NCBI GenBank assembly: GCA_028023455.1
Contig: JAQFVV010000063.1
Location: forward strand, 4,399,081-4,463,080
Direction of reading: 5' to 3'
DNA from: Epiperipatus broadwayi
Taxonomy: Eukaryota > Onychophora > Udeonychophora > Euonychophora > Peripatidae
DNA: 64,000 bases
Shown piece by piece: positions 46,144 through 58,966 of this stretch. Position numbers and translations under genes: made by a program. Each line of letters begins with the position of its first letter. Position 1 is the stretch's first letter. Under the pieces are notes generated by a model. That model ran no database searches and was not told the DNA's origin. It worked only from the letters and a program-made list of their open reading frames with translations.

Positions 46144-47352
46144 TTACATGTTGACTACCCACATATAGCACCTTTCTATAAACATTCCTCTCATATTATG
46201 ATCTAAGTTATGATAAACACATTCTGTAATTATGCTTTTATCTTTATTTTTAAATTTATTGCTTGTAATATCAGTAACCTTTAACAATTTATTTTCTATA
46301 ACTTCTGGATATCTCATGACCAAAGAAATTACTGCTATATTCATGGATTTACTAATCTCTTCATTTTTACTAAGATTCTTCTTGAAATTTTCAAATATAT
46401 TTACAATCTCACTTCCATCTAATTCTGGATTCTAATTAACCTCATTGATCTTCTCGTATGCCTTTAATTCCTTACTGATCAATCTGACATCCTTAATAAC
46501 TAATTTAACCACTTGCTGATTTTCTCTTTTAAACTGCTCTATTAAGTCATCATTACTTATTTTAATAGGTTGTAGCCTATCCTCACTAACTATTTCCATC
46601 ATCTCTAATTCAGATATTTGACTCTTACTATTTTGCAATTCCAACTTTACTTCTGACATTTTTAACTTTATTTCTAATTTCACCTCTACTTTTATTTCTG
46701 ATTCTGGTTGAACATCATCTGCCAATTCCTCTGGCATCATTTTTAGCATTTCTGATTCTACCTCTAATTTTGTTTCTGATACTTCTGGTTTTACTTGTTG
46801 GACATTTTCTCTGAGCATTTATTTTATTTCTGCCATCATACTATCTTTCATTTCTCTAAAATCTTCCTTTGATATCATACTAGCTTTCATCTCTAACATT
46901 TGTTTATCTAAATGATCTTTCATCTCATTAAAATTTTTCTTTGACATTAAATTATCTTTCATCTTTAGCATCTGTTTATCTAAATTATTTTTCATCTCTA
47001 ACATTTGTTGAGCTAAATTATCTTTCATCTCTTTAAAATTTTCCTTTGACATTAAATTATCTTTCATCTCTAGCATCTGTTTATCTGAATTATTTTTCAT
47101 CTCTAACATCTGTTTATCTGAATTATTTTTTATCTCTAACATCTTTTTAACCAAGTTCTTATTTATCGCATCAATCAAATTGAAATGATCAAATGCTCCT
47201 CCCAATGAGACATTTTCTGCCCTACTATCTTTTTTATTCGGGATGTTCATAGTTTCATTTCCCGAATCTATATCAGGAGACAAGACAATCATCTCTGGAG
47301 ATAATATTTTTTGGGACCCGCCCAAATCTTCACAAATATTAAACTCTTCCAT
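46144..47352 (-). pseudogene. Gag-like coiled-coil protein of element 2, two in-frame stops
   Basis: One continuous minus frame of 402 codon positions starts at ATG 47352 and is interrupted only by TAA at 46819-46821 and TAG at 46432-46434. Residues about 70-177 contain six or more short tandem repeats built on DKQMLEMKxN and SKENFKEMKDN, strongly predicted coiled coil. The next part is acidic (SEIKVEVKLEIKLKMSEVKL). The last part after the TAG (MNIAVISLVMRYPEVIENKL) looks globular. Position next to the 5' LTR side of the interior points to gag. No CCHC knuckle is seen. Single-base changes account for both stops, so the frame was intact not long before. Confidence 0.6.
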
Positions 47353-48576
47353 AATATTTTATAATTTGTTTATTAAGATTCACAAAGAGAAAGAAAAGAA
47401 AGGTACATCAGCTTCACTCCCCCTCCCCAATCAAACAATTTAAATTTCCCATCATCACTTATAAATACATAAGGTTGTTCTAGTATGTTTAGTTGTGTTT
47501 ATTTCATGCAACATTCGGTTTCCACATTTGATAGCAAAATTATTGCACTGTATACTCTGACAATAGTTATCCAAACATTAATGAGTTAGCTGGATAAAAT
47601 CTCTATATTCACTTACACTTATACTGTACATTAAACTGACTTCTATACAATAATGAAGACAACACAATTTTAATAAGCATGATTATTAAGCTAAGTTCCA
47701 TGCGCCATTCAAAACTATAACTAATATTTACAATACAATACAACTGTTATTTATCACATTTTATATGTTGGCTGTATACAATATAATCCTATCAGACATA
47801 CATCACTATAATTATCAAGCCCACCAAAGCCACAATTTATCTATACCACAATATATCTATACACCAAACATTGGGAAGCCAGAAACCAACTCCATATCTA
47901 ATCATTGTGACCTGACATATGGAATATCAACAGCCAGCATTATAATTACCCCACCATTAATCAATAATGTGGCCATGTTAGTGCACCAGAAAGCCCTAAA
48001 TAATCTGAAGAATATACTAAAACTACTTGATGCCAAAACATCTGGACATCACAATCTAATCTTGACTATGTGTAGCTCCACTACACATTGTGCATCCACA
48101 TTGATCACCAGAAAAACTACTTCTTATCATCATCAGTCAATCAAGACTAATAACCAGATGTCAAAAACCATTCCCACATTTAAACAACAATTAATCAGGC
48201 TACCCAGTTATGCCAGAAAACCTGACTATAATCATCATCATTGCAAACTACTATATTGAATGGCAAGTTACTTAATCATTAACCAATCAATGTCAATTGA
48301 TGCCCCAAAGTTAGCATGCCAAAAAATGTACATTCCTCATCATCATTGATGATCAATAATGCCACAGCATTGGTGCCCCAAAAGAAGCATCTTGTAATTA
48401 TCATCATCGATCAATCAAACCACCATGTTGGTTGCCAGAAAATGTACATTCATTGTCATCAGTGCAATCAATCATGCCATCACTTTGGTGCACCCAAAAT
48501 CCATACTGTAGTCTATCTACTGAGGTGACAAATACATCAATCAAACCACCAAGTTGGGCATCCAGAAAACATACCC
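47353..48576 (-). other. Leader of element 2 with repeated primer-site-like motifs
   Basis: On the minus strand, from the LTR edge inward, a motif of the type TTTTCTGG..CCAAC.TGGTGG followed by TTTGATTGAT recurs in diverged form several times (about 48538-48568, 48405-48440, and weaker at 48470-48500, 48360-48385 and 48300-48330). The plus-strand frame 47765-48259 and the minus frame 48404-48676 are not credible genes. Confidence 0.6.
48546..48564 (-). promoter_or_regulatory. Primer-binding-site-like sequence of element 2
   Basis: The minus strand reads TGGATGCCCAACTTGGTGG, 12 nt inside the LTR edge. It resembles a tRNA(Lys)-type primer site (TGG...CCCAAC.TGG.G) with mismatches. Confidence 0.45.
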
Positions 48577-51500
48577 TATAACCTACACTCCAAACACCAC
48601 TCATATACATTATAGGAGTAAATGCCCAGGGCGCCAGTTCTATTAATGAATAGAACAATATAACAATAAATCTCATATAAAATTATTACTGAGACTCTTT
48701 ACCTATGTCTACATTCAGCTCAGCTCAGTGGGAGGTTACAGGAAGTTCATAAAATATATAATTATAAATAAATGAAGAAAGAAATATTATAAAACATTTA
48801 ATAAAATATAAATTCTTTTGTCAATTAACTGTGTGATAAAGAATAACAATGTTTATTTATAAGACTATTAAAATATTCTTTCAACTTAATTTCTTCCATC
48901 ATCCAAGTATAACATATATCAGCTTGATATAATTATATCACTAAACAATTCTATGACTTGGCATATCATCATCTAAATAGCTACCTTATTGCCGATCAAG
49001 GAATATGCAATAAGATCTCAGGGAATTTAAAAATAAACACAGTTGAATTAAAGAAAATACATTAGCCCATAATTTATACTTCTAATTTATAATAAAATTT
49101 AATGAGATAAATTGACTAAATGTTTTACTGTGTTTAGCAATTAGATAATGATGAGAATAGGGTTTATTTTAATCTCACATCATCATCTAACCAATACATT
49201 AACTAGGCAACCTTTCTTATACATTTATCAAGTGACAATGTTTCTTATAATATTTGGATTAAGAAAACAAGATTGTCAGACACCAGCAAAATTGATATTA
49301 TAACTATAAAATAATATATCAACTTTATAATAGATGTATGAAATGTGGAGATGTGGAAATTGAAACACGAATGTATACAAGAATAACTTAAGACACAGTT
49401 TTTTTTAAATAAATAAACAAATCATTTATTATACTGAAAATTTAATTTAATATACTTAATTACAATAATACTGCTTGTCTTAATAATTTTAAATTCTCAA
49501 ACAAACCTTGGATATCCGTTTGGGATTATCTCTATTATATTACATTATTTATACCTTTTTGAAATCAAAATTAACAACAAAACTTGAATATTCTAACTTT
49601 GAATACCTGCTTTGTTTAAGCGTTTCATTTAAACATATCATTAAATAAATAATATATTATATTATTGTCACAATAAATAATTATGAGAGGATATTCTATT
49701 GATTAATAAAATAAATCAAACTAACATATTTGGCCATCAACAAAGCAACTTTCTCTAACTAATTAAATAATCATTTTTAATTACATATACCTTTTACGCA
49801 TAACAATAAATCATATTCATTCTGATGGTTTGATGATTTATAACTCTGTATTAAATGAATATAATATGTTTCAAAATATATATTTCCCGTTTTTAATTTC
49901 AATAACTCTATATTTTTATATCCGCGATATTGTTTATATTACGCACGTGTGTGTGTGTCCAAGCAACAATAATAGAAAACAATCCTTTCCACATACTATC
50001 CATTCATTAAGAAAATATTAAACAATTACTTCATTTCGGACAATGTCGTAGACCAGCCAACAAATAAGACACTAATATCCCATCAAGAATTTAATTTAAC
50101 TATTAATCTGGCCACATATTAACTAACACAGAGCTATATTTTTATATTTATACAAACTACACGTTCCAAGGAAAATTCATATGAGGAGCAAATAAACTCT
50201 TACTTAATACTTCTACAATAATTCCTCTAATTCTGAAATACACTATTGGTGTGGGACTTGTTTATTCAGCACCAGGACTATAAGAAAAACATCACTTCAC
50301 TTCAAAACTATCCTTTCATAATACGCATATAATATAAACTAGGCTCTACTCATGGAAATTTATTAAAAATACTACACAGGCAAAATCTCTTATACCTACA
50401 AACATAGAACGCATCCAGATTACTTTCCATTCCCAAAGCTCTTCTACATATCTAACATTATATATACACACTGGCAGCTAAATACTTACAGATAACCTAC
50501 TAATACGTTCAATTCTTTGGAATACAACAACATCCGAAATTTACACATAAAATATCTATAAATTGACATCTCCACTAAGAAAATGCAATAATTGTGCAAA
50601 ACACACACGCATGAATATGAATATATGAAAAAAAAAATCAGTTCCAAGTTATATATTATGCAAGCAACACGGTAATTAAATAATACATTAATGTATAACT
50701 TTTAATTTAGAATAAACTTTAAACTATTTTTAAAATTTGATAGTTATAATTATTACAAATGAGGTTTCTTTACCCTTTCTAGCAGACTATTTCTATTATA
50801 GGTTCGTTGATTTAGAGGCCAGGATTCTCACTTTGAGATAAGAAAATAAACAAAAATAAATATAAACCTCTCTCTAACAATATAATAAAACAAAAAAAAA
50901 TATTTCTTTCCTTTACCTTTGTAAAAAAATAAATAAAACATATTTGTATAAAATCAATTTTTTACTAACGTATCTACCATTTATGAGTATGCTTTCCAAA
51001 ATGATCTAGGAATTTATACAGCCCAAAATTATAAACAAAACATAGTCATAAATATGTCTATCTATCTATCATATAAATTGATGATGCCAAAAAAAAAATA
51101 AAGAAACAAAAGTCATTTGTTCTTTGACTTAAAATAAAAAGTTCACTTGCAAAGTCCTCCTCCAAGTTTATTGAACGCTATGGAGATAGATTCCAAACTG
51201 AGTTTGAATATAAAATGAATTTTTGTAGGATAAAAAAAATAATCATAATGTAAATATGATCTAGCATCTCCAATGTTCTAGCGTAGCTACTTGAGCTTAC
51301 TACATCACACATAAGTAATCAATTTTTATTATGATGGAAATATGAAAGACATTTTTAGCTACATTGGTATCAATTATATTACTCATACCGTAGTAGTTTT
51401 TTTTAAAATTAGCAATGATCCTTTATAGACTTCTTGAATAACATTTATTTTTCCAATATTTATATGCTAGCAAACACATAATTATTTTTAAACATTGCAA

Positions 51501-53047
51501 ATTAATAAGTCTTAATACATTGTTAATTCCACAATTAAATAATAGCTTATTTCATAATGCATTCTTATTGAAGAGAATAGAAATATACTGCATTCTTGTC
51601 CTTCCATCCAATTTAAAGATATATTTAATAAGTAGTATCCTTTAGTTATTTCGGGTAATTCACATTTTATTTCTTTCATAAAAGCACATATTATTTTAAG
51701 AATTCGCAATAAATATATAAAGTCATTTTTCCATAATGAATTTAAGTATAAAATGTTATTTTAAAATACACATATCCTCTAATTTTAATTTAACTTTTGT
51801 AGAAGTATGATATAAGATATAATGAAAATTTAAAATAAATTCTGTAAAAATGCTCTGCACATATTTCCTAACGTTATAATAAGATAGAAGTAGATTAGTT
51901 ATATGATTATAAAGTTCATGCATTCTATCGTCCTTCTTAATGGTAAATAAATAAAGTAATGCAAGCCAAATATTAAAGATATACATGTTAAAAATAGCAA
52001 TAAGCAAAAGATGATTAATTCAAACATTTAAATGAGGTATAGAAATGAAAACCGATGTACCTTCTTATATTTTTAGCCTTGCATGTTAAGTGAAGACCTT
52101 TCTTGAAGTTTACTTTAAGATTTTTGTAAAGTTAATTTGATGTCCAGCAGAAATATCTATTTGTTACAGTGGAGAACAACAATATACTGGCTGCAATTAT
52201 CAACAATAATGAGCAATTTTTAATCTAAAACTATCTGTTAAATAGACATCTCTTCTCCCATCATAAAAAAGGTCATTTCCCTTCAAAAAGTTTAACTCCC
52301 ACCTTTTTGCACTTAAGCGCATTACATATGCAAGAAATCTTTTCTTTAAAAAAAATCATTCTGACTTTTACAATTAAATCAAACAAAATAATAATAATAA
52401 AAAAATAGCTTTTCACAAACTTGAAATAAATGAATATTAATTAACTGTTAAACAAAATGATTAATAATTTATTTAATTTGAAAAATAATTCACTGATCCA
52501 AATATCCATTAATCATTGAGAAAAAAAATATTTGTTAAATTATTAAAGACAATTACTGTAATTTGAATGTTTTTTATTGTAAATGTCCTATTGTTTGCTG
52601 TTATTAAAAGATGAAAAATGGAATGAAACATAATACAGATATACACTCAAGCACATACACTGTAATATAAATATTAAACTATCTTGACTAAATATAATTG
52701 AGATGGCTATTAATGTTGATAAAAGAATAGGTATCAATTAATAAGGGATTAGGAAACCATTCAAACCAATACTAAACACTAACATAAAATAACTTTGCAT
52801 CCTCCTGACAAAATATACTAATTTCTATAATAAATACCCCCTCTTTCTTGCATTAAATACTTCATTAATTATAACAATAATAATAAATGCTTATAAAATG
52901 GTTAATCAAAATACATAAGCAATTAACATCTAAAGCTTTAAACAATTTCCAGCAAAATTTTAAAATCTTAAGGTTATTTCATTTTTTTTCTTCTCAAAAT
53001 GCAACTATTCACTACAGATACTCCTTGTGCCCACTCAGAGGGTCACA
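48577..53047 (-). repeat. Giant LTR of element 2, 5' copy in sense orientation
   Basis: Direct repeat of 41101-45679. Main length differences are the AAT expansion in the partner and small indels (for example missing 'caaagtatct'-like bases near 53022). Confidence 0.88.
51756..52007 (-). CDS. Small LTR-borne frame, copy B (doubtful)
   Basis: 83 codons, the counterpart of 44253-44498 with substitutions and two extra codons near the end (KLKLEDMCILK). See copy A for why this is probably not a gene. Confidence 0.2.
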   Translation of the reverse strand: MLIAIFNMYIFNIWLALLYLFTIKKDDRMHELYNHITNLLLSYYNVRKYVQSIFTEFILNFHYILYHTSTKVKLKLEDMCILK

Positions 53048-53140
53048 ATATATATATATATGATTTTTAGTATCCATACTAAAAATCATATATATCATAT
53101 ATATATAATATATATATATATGATTTTTAGTATCCAGTTA
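53048..53140. repeat. AT-rich inverted and direct repeat at the element 2 right edge
   Basis: (AT)n followed by 'gatttttagtatccatac', its reverse complement 'actaaaaatc', AT again, and a second direct 'gatttttagtatcc'. Confidence 0.8.
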
Positions 53141-54235
53141 AAAAAAGGCATTTTTAATAAAATATCTTTTATATATATTATTTTGTTTATTATAAGTTTA
53201 AATATCTAGCAGCAGAGAATATAAGAAATATGGCTGTAAGAAATTGATCCAAATATTAAAAATTATTTATAATGTTTTTTTTGTTTATGAAGACAACATA
53301 TTGAAGAGAGCAAGTTTTAGTTAAATAACTGAGAGAAATTAAGATTTTAATCTTTATTTGCTGTTGTTTTATTTTAATTAATTGTAACATGTTTTAATAA
53401 ATATTCAATGAAGGCTATTTTTTAAAACTTACCACATTTTAGTATGCATCATTGTAAACTTTCCAAGTCAATATCTTGCTTTTTAAAATTTGGCCACCAA
53501 CACTGATAGCATAGACAACCAACTGGACATCTCTGAAAATAATTTAGGGTCTTATCGCATTGACATTGATAGCTCATATGTAAAAAAACTTTGAAGGAAA
53601 TTCATTCAATGTAAGTCAGTTAAAAATTAATTACCAGACTTAACTAAGACAAATAAACAGAATTTCTAAGTAAAAAGCATTTGATAATAAATATTTGTTA
53701 TATAAATATGTTTTAGATGCCTTAATTTTACAAATATTCCATGATTTTGTCTAGTTAATTACTATCCAGAAGTGTAGTTTAAACAAAACAATACCCAGTT
53801 GTATACATGTCCATGTGAATGTTTTTAAAAATTAAAGTCATTGTTGCACTTACAATTAAAAATAAACCTTCACACAATATGTTATTATAAATTTTTTTAG
53901 TTAGTTAATATATGTGAAAGAATTATATATCTGGAGGTATTTATACAAAACTTATAGTTAATACGAAAAGGCAAATATAATACAATAAGTTTCAAGAGGA
54001 CTAAGCTAGTTTTAAGCAAGTTGCTGTCAGAATCACAGTGCTAAAACTTGGTAGTTCTAAATCTCTAGCAAGTATTAAGTATAAATAATTGTATAATGAA
54101 TTTTTATCTTTGCTTGCTTTTCCTTGATAATAGTATTTGATTTGATAAAACATATACTCAGTATCAACATTTTTGCGATAAAAGTGCTTGTTTTTAGAGT
54201 AATTATCTCTTTGATATTTTATGCCCTAATTACTC
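53141..54235. other. AT-rich intergenic DNA, nothing recognised
   Basis: No gene, RNA or classified repeat found. Confidence 0.5.
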
Positions 54236-54362
54236 TTTTGCATGTAACCATAGTAGGACAGAACTATTTTCTTCCTAAACATAAGCTTGTTGTTAAGACC
54301 TGTAGAGGTCCCTACTATCGCATTTTTACGTGCACATTCTTGAGGTTACAGCCTTGGTAAAT
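54236..54362 (-). mobile_element. MITE fragment related to the 20.4 kb foldback family
   Basis: The minus strand contains 'gcgatagtagggacctctac' and 'acaagcttatg', and on its upstream side 'ggctgtaacctcaag', which resembles the terminus at 20394. It shares the central block with 56654-56772. Confidence 0.6.
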
Positions 54363-55435
54363 ATTATTTATCACTTATTCATTAAAAGGTTGTAAAGTGA
54401 AACTAAATAATTTTTTTAGTAGTAATAATATTTTATTGCACTCCATTATCTATTTAAAATGAGATACATTAGAATTACTTCAATTTGTTTGGTACTTATA
54501 ATTTATTATATCACAAGCTTTTATATTTTTTTTATTATTGTCAGCATGAAAATTCTTCAATTCATATACTGATTGATAAAATTGTTTTTTTCTTGCTTAC
54601 AAACATTAACACACCTATATGATAGATTAAATATTTATGATTACCACATACATGTGCACTAACATATATATGCATATATAGTTACGTACACATCCTTTAG
54701 TACAGAAGAATAATGGTTCAAGTTTTGGAATAGTATTTTTTGTGGATTTTGTAAGACATAGAAGTTATTTACCATTATGATATTTTTTTAATCTTCTTTA
54801 GTCAAGACACCAATGTAAATCAATCAAAGAAAATTTGTAGGAATTTTTAAAAATCAATAAAATTGATGATTGCACATTTTTATTTGTTCTGAGTTCGAAT
54901 TCATAATTTTACATGCTGTTAATAAAATAATTGATTTGTTTTTGTATCTGACTATTTGCTCTCTCTGTGTGTATTTGTTAAACTTAATTTGATAACAGCC
55001 TCTTAAATAATGTAAATCGCTTATTATTAATGATGATAAGTAAATATATGATAGTGTTATTTTATATAGATTAACTGAAGTTCTGATAACCATCTTCATG
55101 ATAGTATATCGATATATTTTAGTATTACGATGTTAAGCTACTTTCGAAAATATTTCTTTCTAAATTAAACGATTATTTTGAATTAATAAAGATTTATTTT
55201 ATATCGTTATAAACTAAGTTGAAAACTAGGTAAAAGTTTAAGATAATGTTTTGTTGCAAAAGCAGCAGAGATAAAAATCCCTTACATCGCAACGACATTA
55301 AATGCAATTAAATAAATCTACATCATCACTAGAGAATTTGTTACAGTTCTACTTTTAATTCGGAGAATCTTGCTTTATTAAATATTCTAATTTATTTTTA
55401 GATTTATTACATATATATCTGCAGATCTTTAATAT
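54363..55435. other. AT-rich intergenic DNA, nothing recognised
   Basis: No convincing frame. The frames at 54124-54360 and 54854-55099 show no domain. Confidence 0.5.
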
Positions 55436-55710
55436 CCATCCATCCATCCATCCATCCATCCATAATACATACATACGTACACAGACACATACACACATAA
55501 CACGTACGTACGTACGTACACACATACACACATGTACATACGTACGTACACACATACACACACACGTACGTACGTACACACGTACGTACATACATACATA
55601 CATACATACATACATACATACATACATACATACATACATACATACATACATACGTACTTACGTATATGTACGTACGTACATACGTACATACACACTCACA
55701 TACACACATA
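55436..55710. repeat. Compound tetranucleotide microsatellite (CATC, CGTA, CATA)
   Basis: (CATC)n passes into mixed (CATA)n and (CGTA)n with ACAC interruptions over about 275 bp. All three minus frames are open for 88-100 codons purely because a 4-base repeat reads as Met-Tyr-Val-Cys in every frame. Confidence 0.95.
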
Positions 55711-56482
55711 ATAAAATAGTAGCAAGTTTGATACCGGTTTGCTTACACTTTGGTGTAGTCAAATTAAAATATAACTTTAATTTAAGCTTAAAAGATATAT
55801 TTCATAGTGGCTTAAATTTTTTCCAAATCCACTTTCGTTGTTTTCAAATTATGATTATTGTATACCAATGACTCTTTAAATTGAGTGTACAGACTCTCTA
55901 ATTTCGATATTATTAGAGCATTAATTCATTGCACATCCTTCTTGGACTCTTTTGTTTGCTTCTTACAAATTATTTTGACCTTTTCCGTTCTTGCATTGTC
56001 TTCATCACATATTCCAGATACCAGAAAATATGTATGGGGTTTATTTTAGCTTATTTATTGAGTTGCTAATGATGATTATTTTTAAGTCCTTTTCAAAACA
56101 TCTGATCCATTGGATATTAGTATGCCATCTTTCGTGTTACTGATCAAATGGTTCAAAGTTTAAAACATTTTTTTGACTAATTTGTCAATATTAGATATAT
56201 TTATATATTGTAAGGATCAATGGGTCTGAAAATATATAAAAAAAATTACTATGAAAATAAATGTAGCTTGAATTTTAAAATCATATTGTGATAATTAGAT
56301 ACTAAAGGATTATATTAAAATCAAAAGTCTTAATGATGAAAGTAAATTAAGTAAATGCATTACATTTGAGCACCCATAAGGACATTGTCACATGGACATA
56401 AATCTGTGCATACAGATTCATTCCTGCAGACATAAATAAATATATGCAGAATAAAAATACAAATGATAGATTGGAGTGGTGT
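55711..56482. other. AT-rich intergenic DNA, nothing recognised
   Basis: No gene or repeat identified. Confidence 0.5.
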
Positions 56483-56483
56483 G

Positions 56484-56515
<32 letters not shown>

Positions 56516-56534
56516 CTACTACTAGTAGTACTAG

Positions 56535-56596
<62 letters not shown>

Positions 56597-56601
56597 TTAC
56601 T
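56483..56601. repeat. (ACT)n microsatellite with a palindromic centre
   Basis: About 119 bp of ACT repeats interrupted by 'actagtagtactagtact', which is self-complementary. Confidence 0.95.
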
Positions 56602-56653
56602 GTTATCATTATTTAAGTAATATTTACTGAGGCTATAACATCGATAATATGCA

Positions 56654-56772
56654 TATAAAATGTGATAGTAGGGACCTCTACAGGTGTTTTAACCACAAGC
56701 TTATGCTATGGAAGAAAAGAGGGGAACCCTATAAAATGTGATAGTAGGGACCTCTACAGGTGTTTTAACCAA
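56654..56772 (+). mobile_element. MITE fragment with a direct duplication
   Basis: 'ataaaatgtgatagtaggg' plus 'acctctacaggtgttttaac' occurs twice (56655-56692 and 56731-56770), separated by 'cacaagcttatgctatgga' and further bases. The same block is in 54236-54362. Confidence 0.7.
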
Positions 56773-57210
56773 TATTATTATGATGATGTTTCAAAAGGCC
56801 TTTTATTGACTCAAAAGAATACAATGGTTACAATTACAAATCAAAGCCCATTACAAAGTTTTTATATTTACATTGTTCAATTTTGTTAGAGTTCTTTCTA
56901 GATTTACAGGAGCTTAAATCATAGTTTTTGTCTACATAAATTTGATCTTGATATCCTGGATTGTCTGTTTCCACCTAGGTTAACAGTCCAAATATGATAA
57001 CACACTAATTTATCATTTTAGCCTATGACTCCACATAGATTTTGGTTTCAAGCAACCCCATTATATGAGGTTTTGTTTTCCTGATCTATTGTTTCATCTT
57101 AAATATTTTTACTATTGAATTCAAACCCCATACATTAAAAAAAGCAATTTTTATTCTCATTTATATAATTTTACTTTTTATTTTAAATTTTTTTGATTCA
57201 CTTTATCTCT
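56773..57210. other. AT-rich intergenic DNA, nothing recognised
   Basis: No gene or repeat identified. Confidence 0.45.
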
Positions 57211-57214
57211 AAAT

Positions 57215-57715
57215 ATACTTACCTTTGGCGATCTTTCTATTGTAAATCTCAGGCATCTTCAAACTCCCATTCTGATTCAATGTCAGTGCAACTCTCCATT
57301 CAATGCTGTTCTCCTGTGTCATCAAACATAAGCTCCCCCAATTTTGACTTTTTTCCTGTTTTCATGTTTTTGAGGGCCTTCTCAGCTTTCTCTTTTGCTC
57401 AATATTACCCTTAGTAACTTGCACCCTATTTGATATTATTATGTGAGTAATCTCAATATTTGTATTGTTCCTAGTTCTTTAATTAATTTCAGTTCTTTAT
57501 CCAAATTCATATTTTCTTCATAATATTGCTTCTCCTCTACATTTTTTCCCCTATGTATTTTCTATATCTTTTTCTAGAGCTTTATCCACATGCATTTGTA
57601 TATCCTTCCCTTTTTTCTTTTTACTTTTGTATTATTCATCCTAAGACAATCTTTTTTCTCCTGTCTGAATGATTTTCTGGAATCTGACTAATATTGTTTT
57701 CAGCATTATCTGTAT
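57215..57715 (-). pseudogene. Decayed coding-like stretch (minus strand), possibly an exon
   Basis: The minus strand reads KALKNMKTGKKSKLGELMFD and then DTGEQH, stop, MESCTDIESEWEFEDA, stop, DLQ, stop, KDRQR, followed by CAAAG|GTAAGTAT, which matches a splice donor. The in-frame stops are TGA, TGA and TAG, each one C-to-T change away from Arg (CGA) or Gln (CAG). Further upstream (57430-57710) the sequence is again Lys/Glu-rich in shifting frames. It could be an old host pseudogene or a worn retroelement ORF1. I do not recognise the family. Confidence 0.35.
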
Positions 57716-57717
57716 TT

Positions 57718-57900
<183 letters not shown>

Positions 57901-58141
57901 ATCATGATGATGATGATTACAATGACGATGATGATAATGATGAGGGTGATGTAGTGTGGTTACAATATGCATTGCCTAATCTTTAGTGGATCAACTCAAC
58001 TTATTGCAAATATAACAGCACAATAATTTTATATCATATAGAGCATATCTTTTACCTTAACTGTGAATATTCAAAATGATTGTGGAATAAATAAAAATGT
58101 ACATGATATTGAGTGGATACATTCGTAGGCACACATCAGCA

Positions 58142-58227
58142 ATTTTTTTTAAGTGTCATAGCATCGGCTGGGATGCGAACCCGCAACCTGGGCAACTGCC
58201 ATGCTGACCTCTCAACCACCAATGCAA
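58142..58227 (-). mobile_element. tRNA(Val)-derived mini-SINE, copy 5 (anticodon arm deleted)
   Basis: The minus strand keeps the acceptor halves, box A (tggttgagagg) and box B (gcgggttcgcatcc) and the T-run tail at 58143-58150. About 15 bp of the anticodon arm is missing between 'gggcaactgcc' and 'atgctgacc'. Confidence 0.8.
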
Positions 58228-58459
58228 GATGCAATTGTATAAATAATACATTTATTTTTTTTAAAAAAGGAAATCATATTAATCCATTATATGTATTTTA
58301 AAATAAATAATATGCAAATGAAATTTTAATCTATAAAAATGTATTTACTATTGTTTTTTATAATCAATTTTAGAACAAAAGAGTGTTTTAAAAACTAGTA
58401 TTCATTTTAATCCAGACTAGCAGAAACAAAACTGACAAAGTTAACAAAAGTTTATTGTT

Positions 58460-58460
58460 G

Positions 58461-58553
<93 letters not shown>
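58460..58553. repeat. (AT)n microsatellite, about 93 bp
   Basis: Uninterrupted AT dinucleotides. Confidence 0.97.
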
Positions 58554-58555
<2 letters not shown>

Positions 58556-58582
58556 GTAAAATACAATAACCATTATAAAATA

Positions 58583-58966
58583 TATATATATAAATTTTTT
58601 AATGGTAAATACAATATTATAGTTTAAATTCTTTTGTAGTGCTTTCAATTATGTGGTAATCCTCATCAGCTTTAGCTGAATTTCAAATTTTTTAAACTTA
58701 ATGTTATGTATTATGTGGTAATCTTCATCAGCTTTAACTGAATTTCAAATTTTTTAAACTTAATGTTATATATTACATGGTAATTCTCATCAGCTTTAAC
58801 TGAATTTCAAATTTTTTAAACTGAAAGATATGTATATATGTAACATTAAGTTTAAGACATTTGAAATTCAGTTAAAGCTGATGAGGATTACTACATAATC
58901 GATAGCGCTACAAAAGAATTTAAACTATAATATTGTATTTACCATTAAAATTTTATATATATATAT
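58583..58966. mobile_element. Foldback element with three 62-bp tandem repeats
   Basis: The left arm (58583-58718) and right arm (58838-58966) are reverse complements over more than 110 bp ('ttaatggtaaatacaatatt' etc.). The left arm is extended by tandem copies of a 62-bp unit starting at 58651, 58713 and 58775. On the minus strand the unit contains 'gctgatgaggattaccacat', similar in style to Penelope or retroposon tails. No coding capacity. Confidence 0.8.

Noticed and set aside
47765-48259. 164-codon plus-strand frame rich in His, Thr and Asn
   Set aside because: It lies antisense in the leader of element 2 and shows only the composition of that leader.
55355-55709. Three overlapping minus-strand frames of 88-100 codons
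   Set aside because: They are translations of a CATA/CGTA microsatellite, open in every frame.
58860-58915. CTGATGAGG...GAAAGC in the foldback as a hammerhead
   Set aside because: Stem II pairs only if a G is bulged next to the core, and no stem I partner is present.
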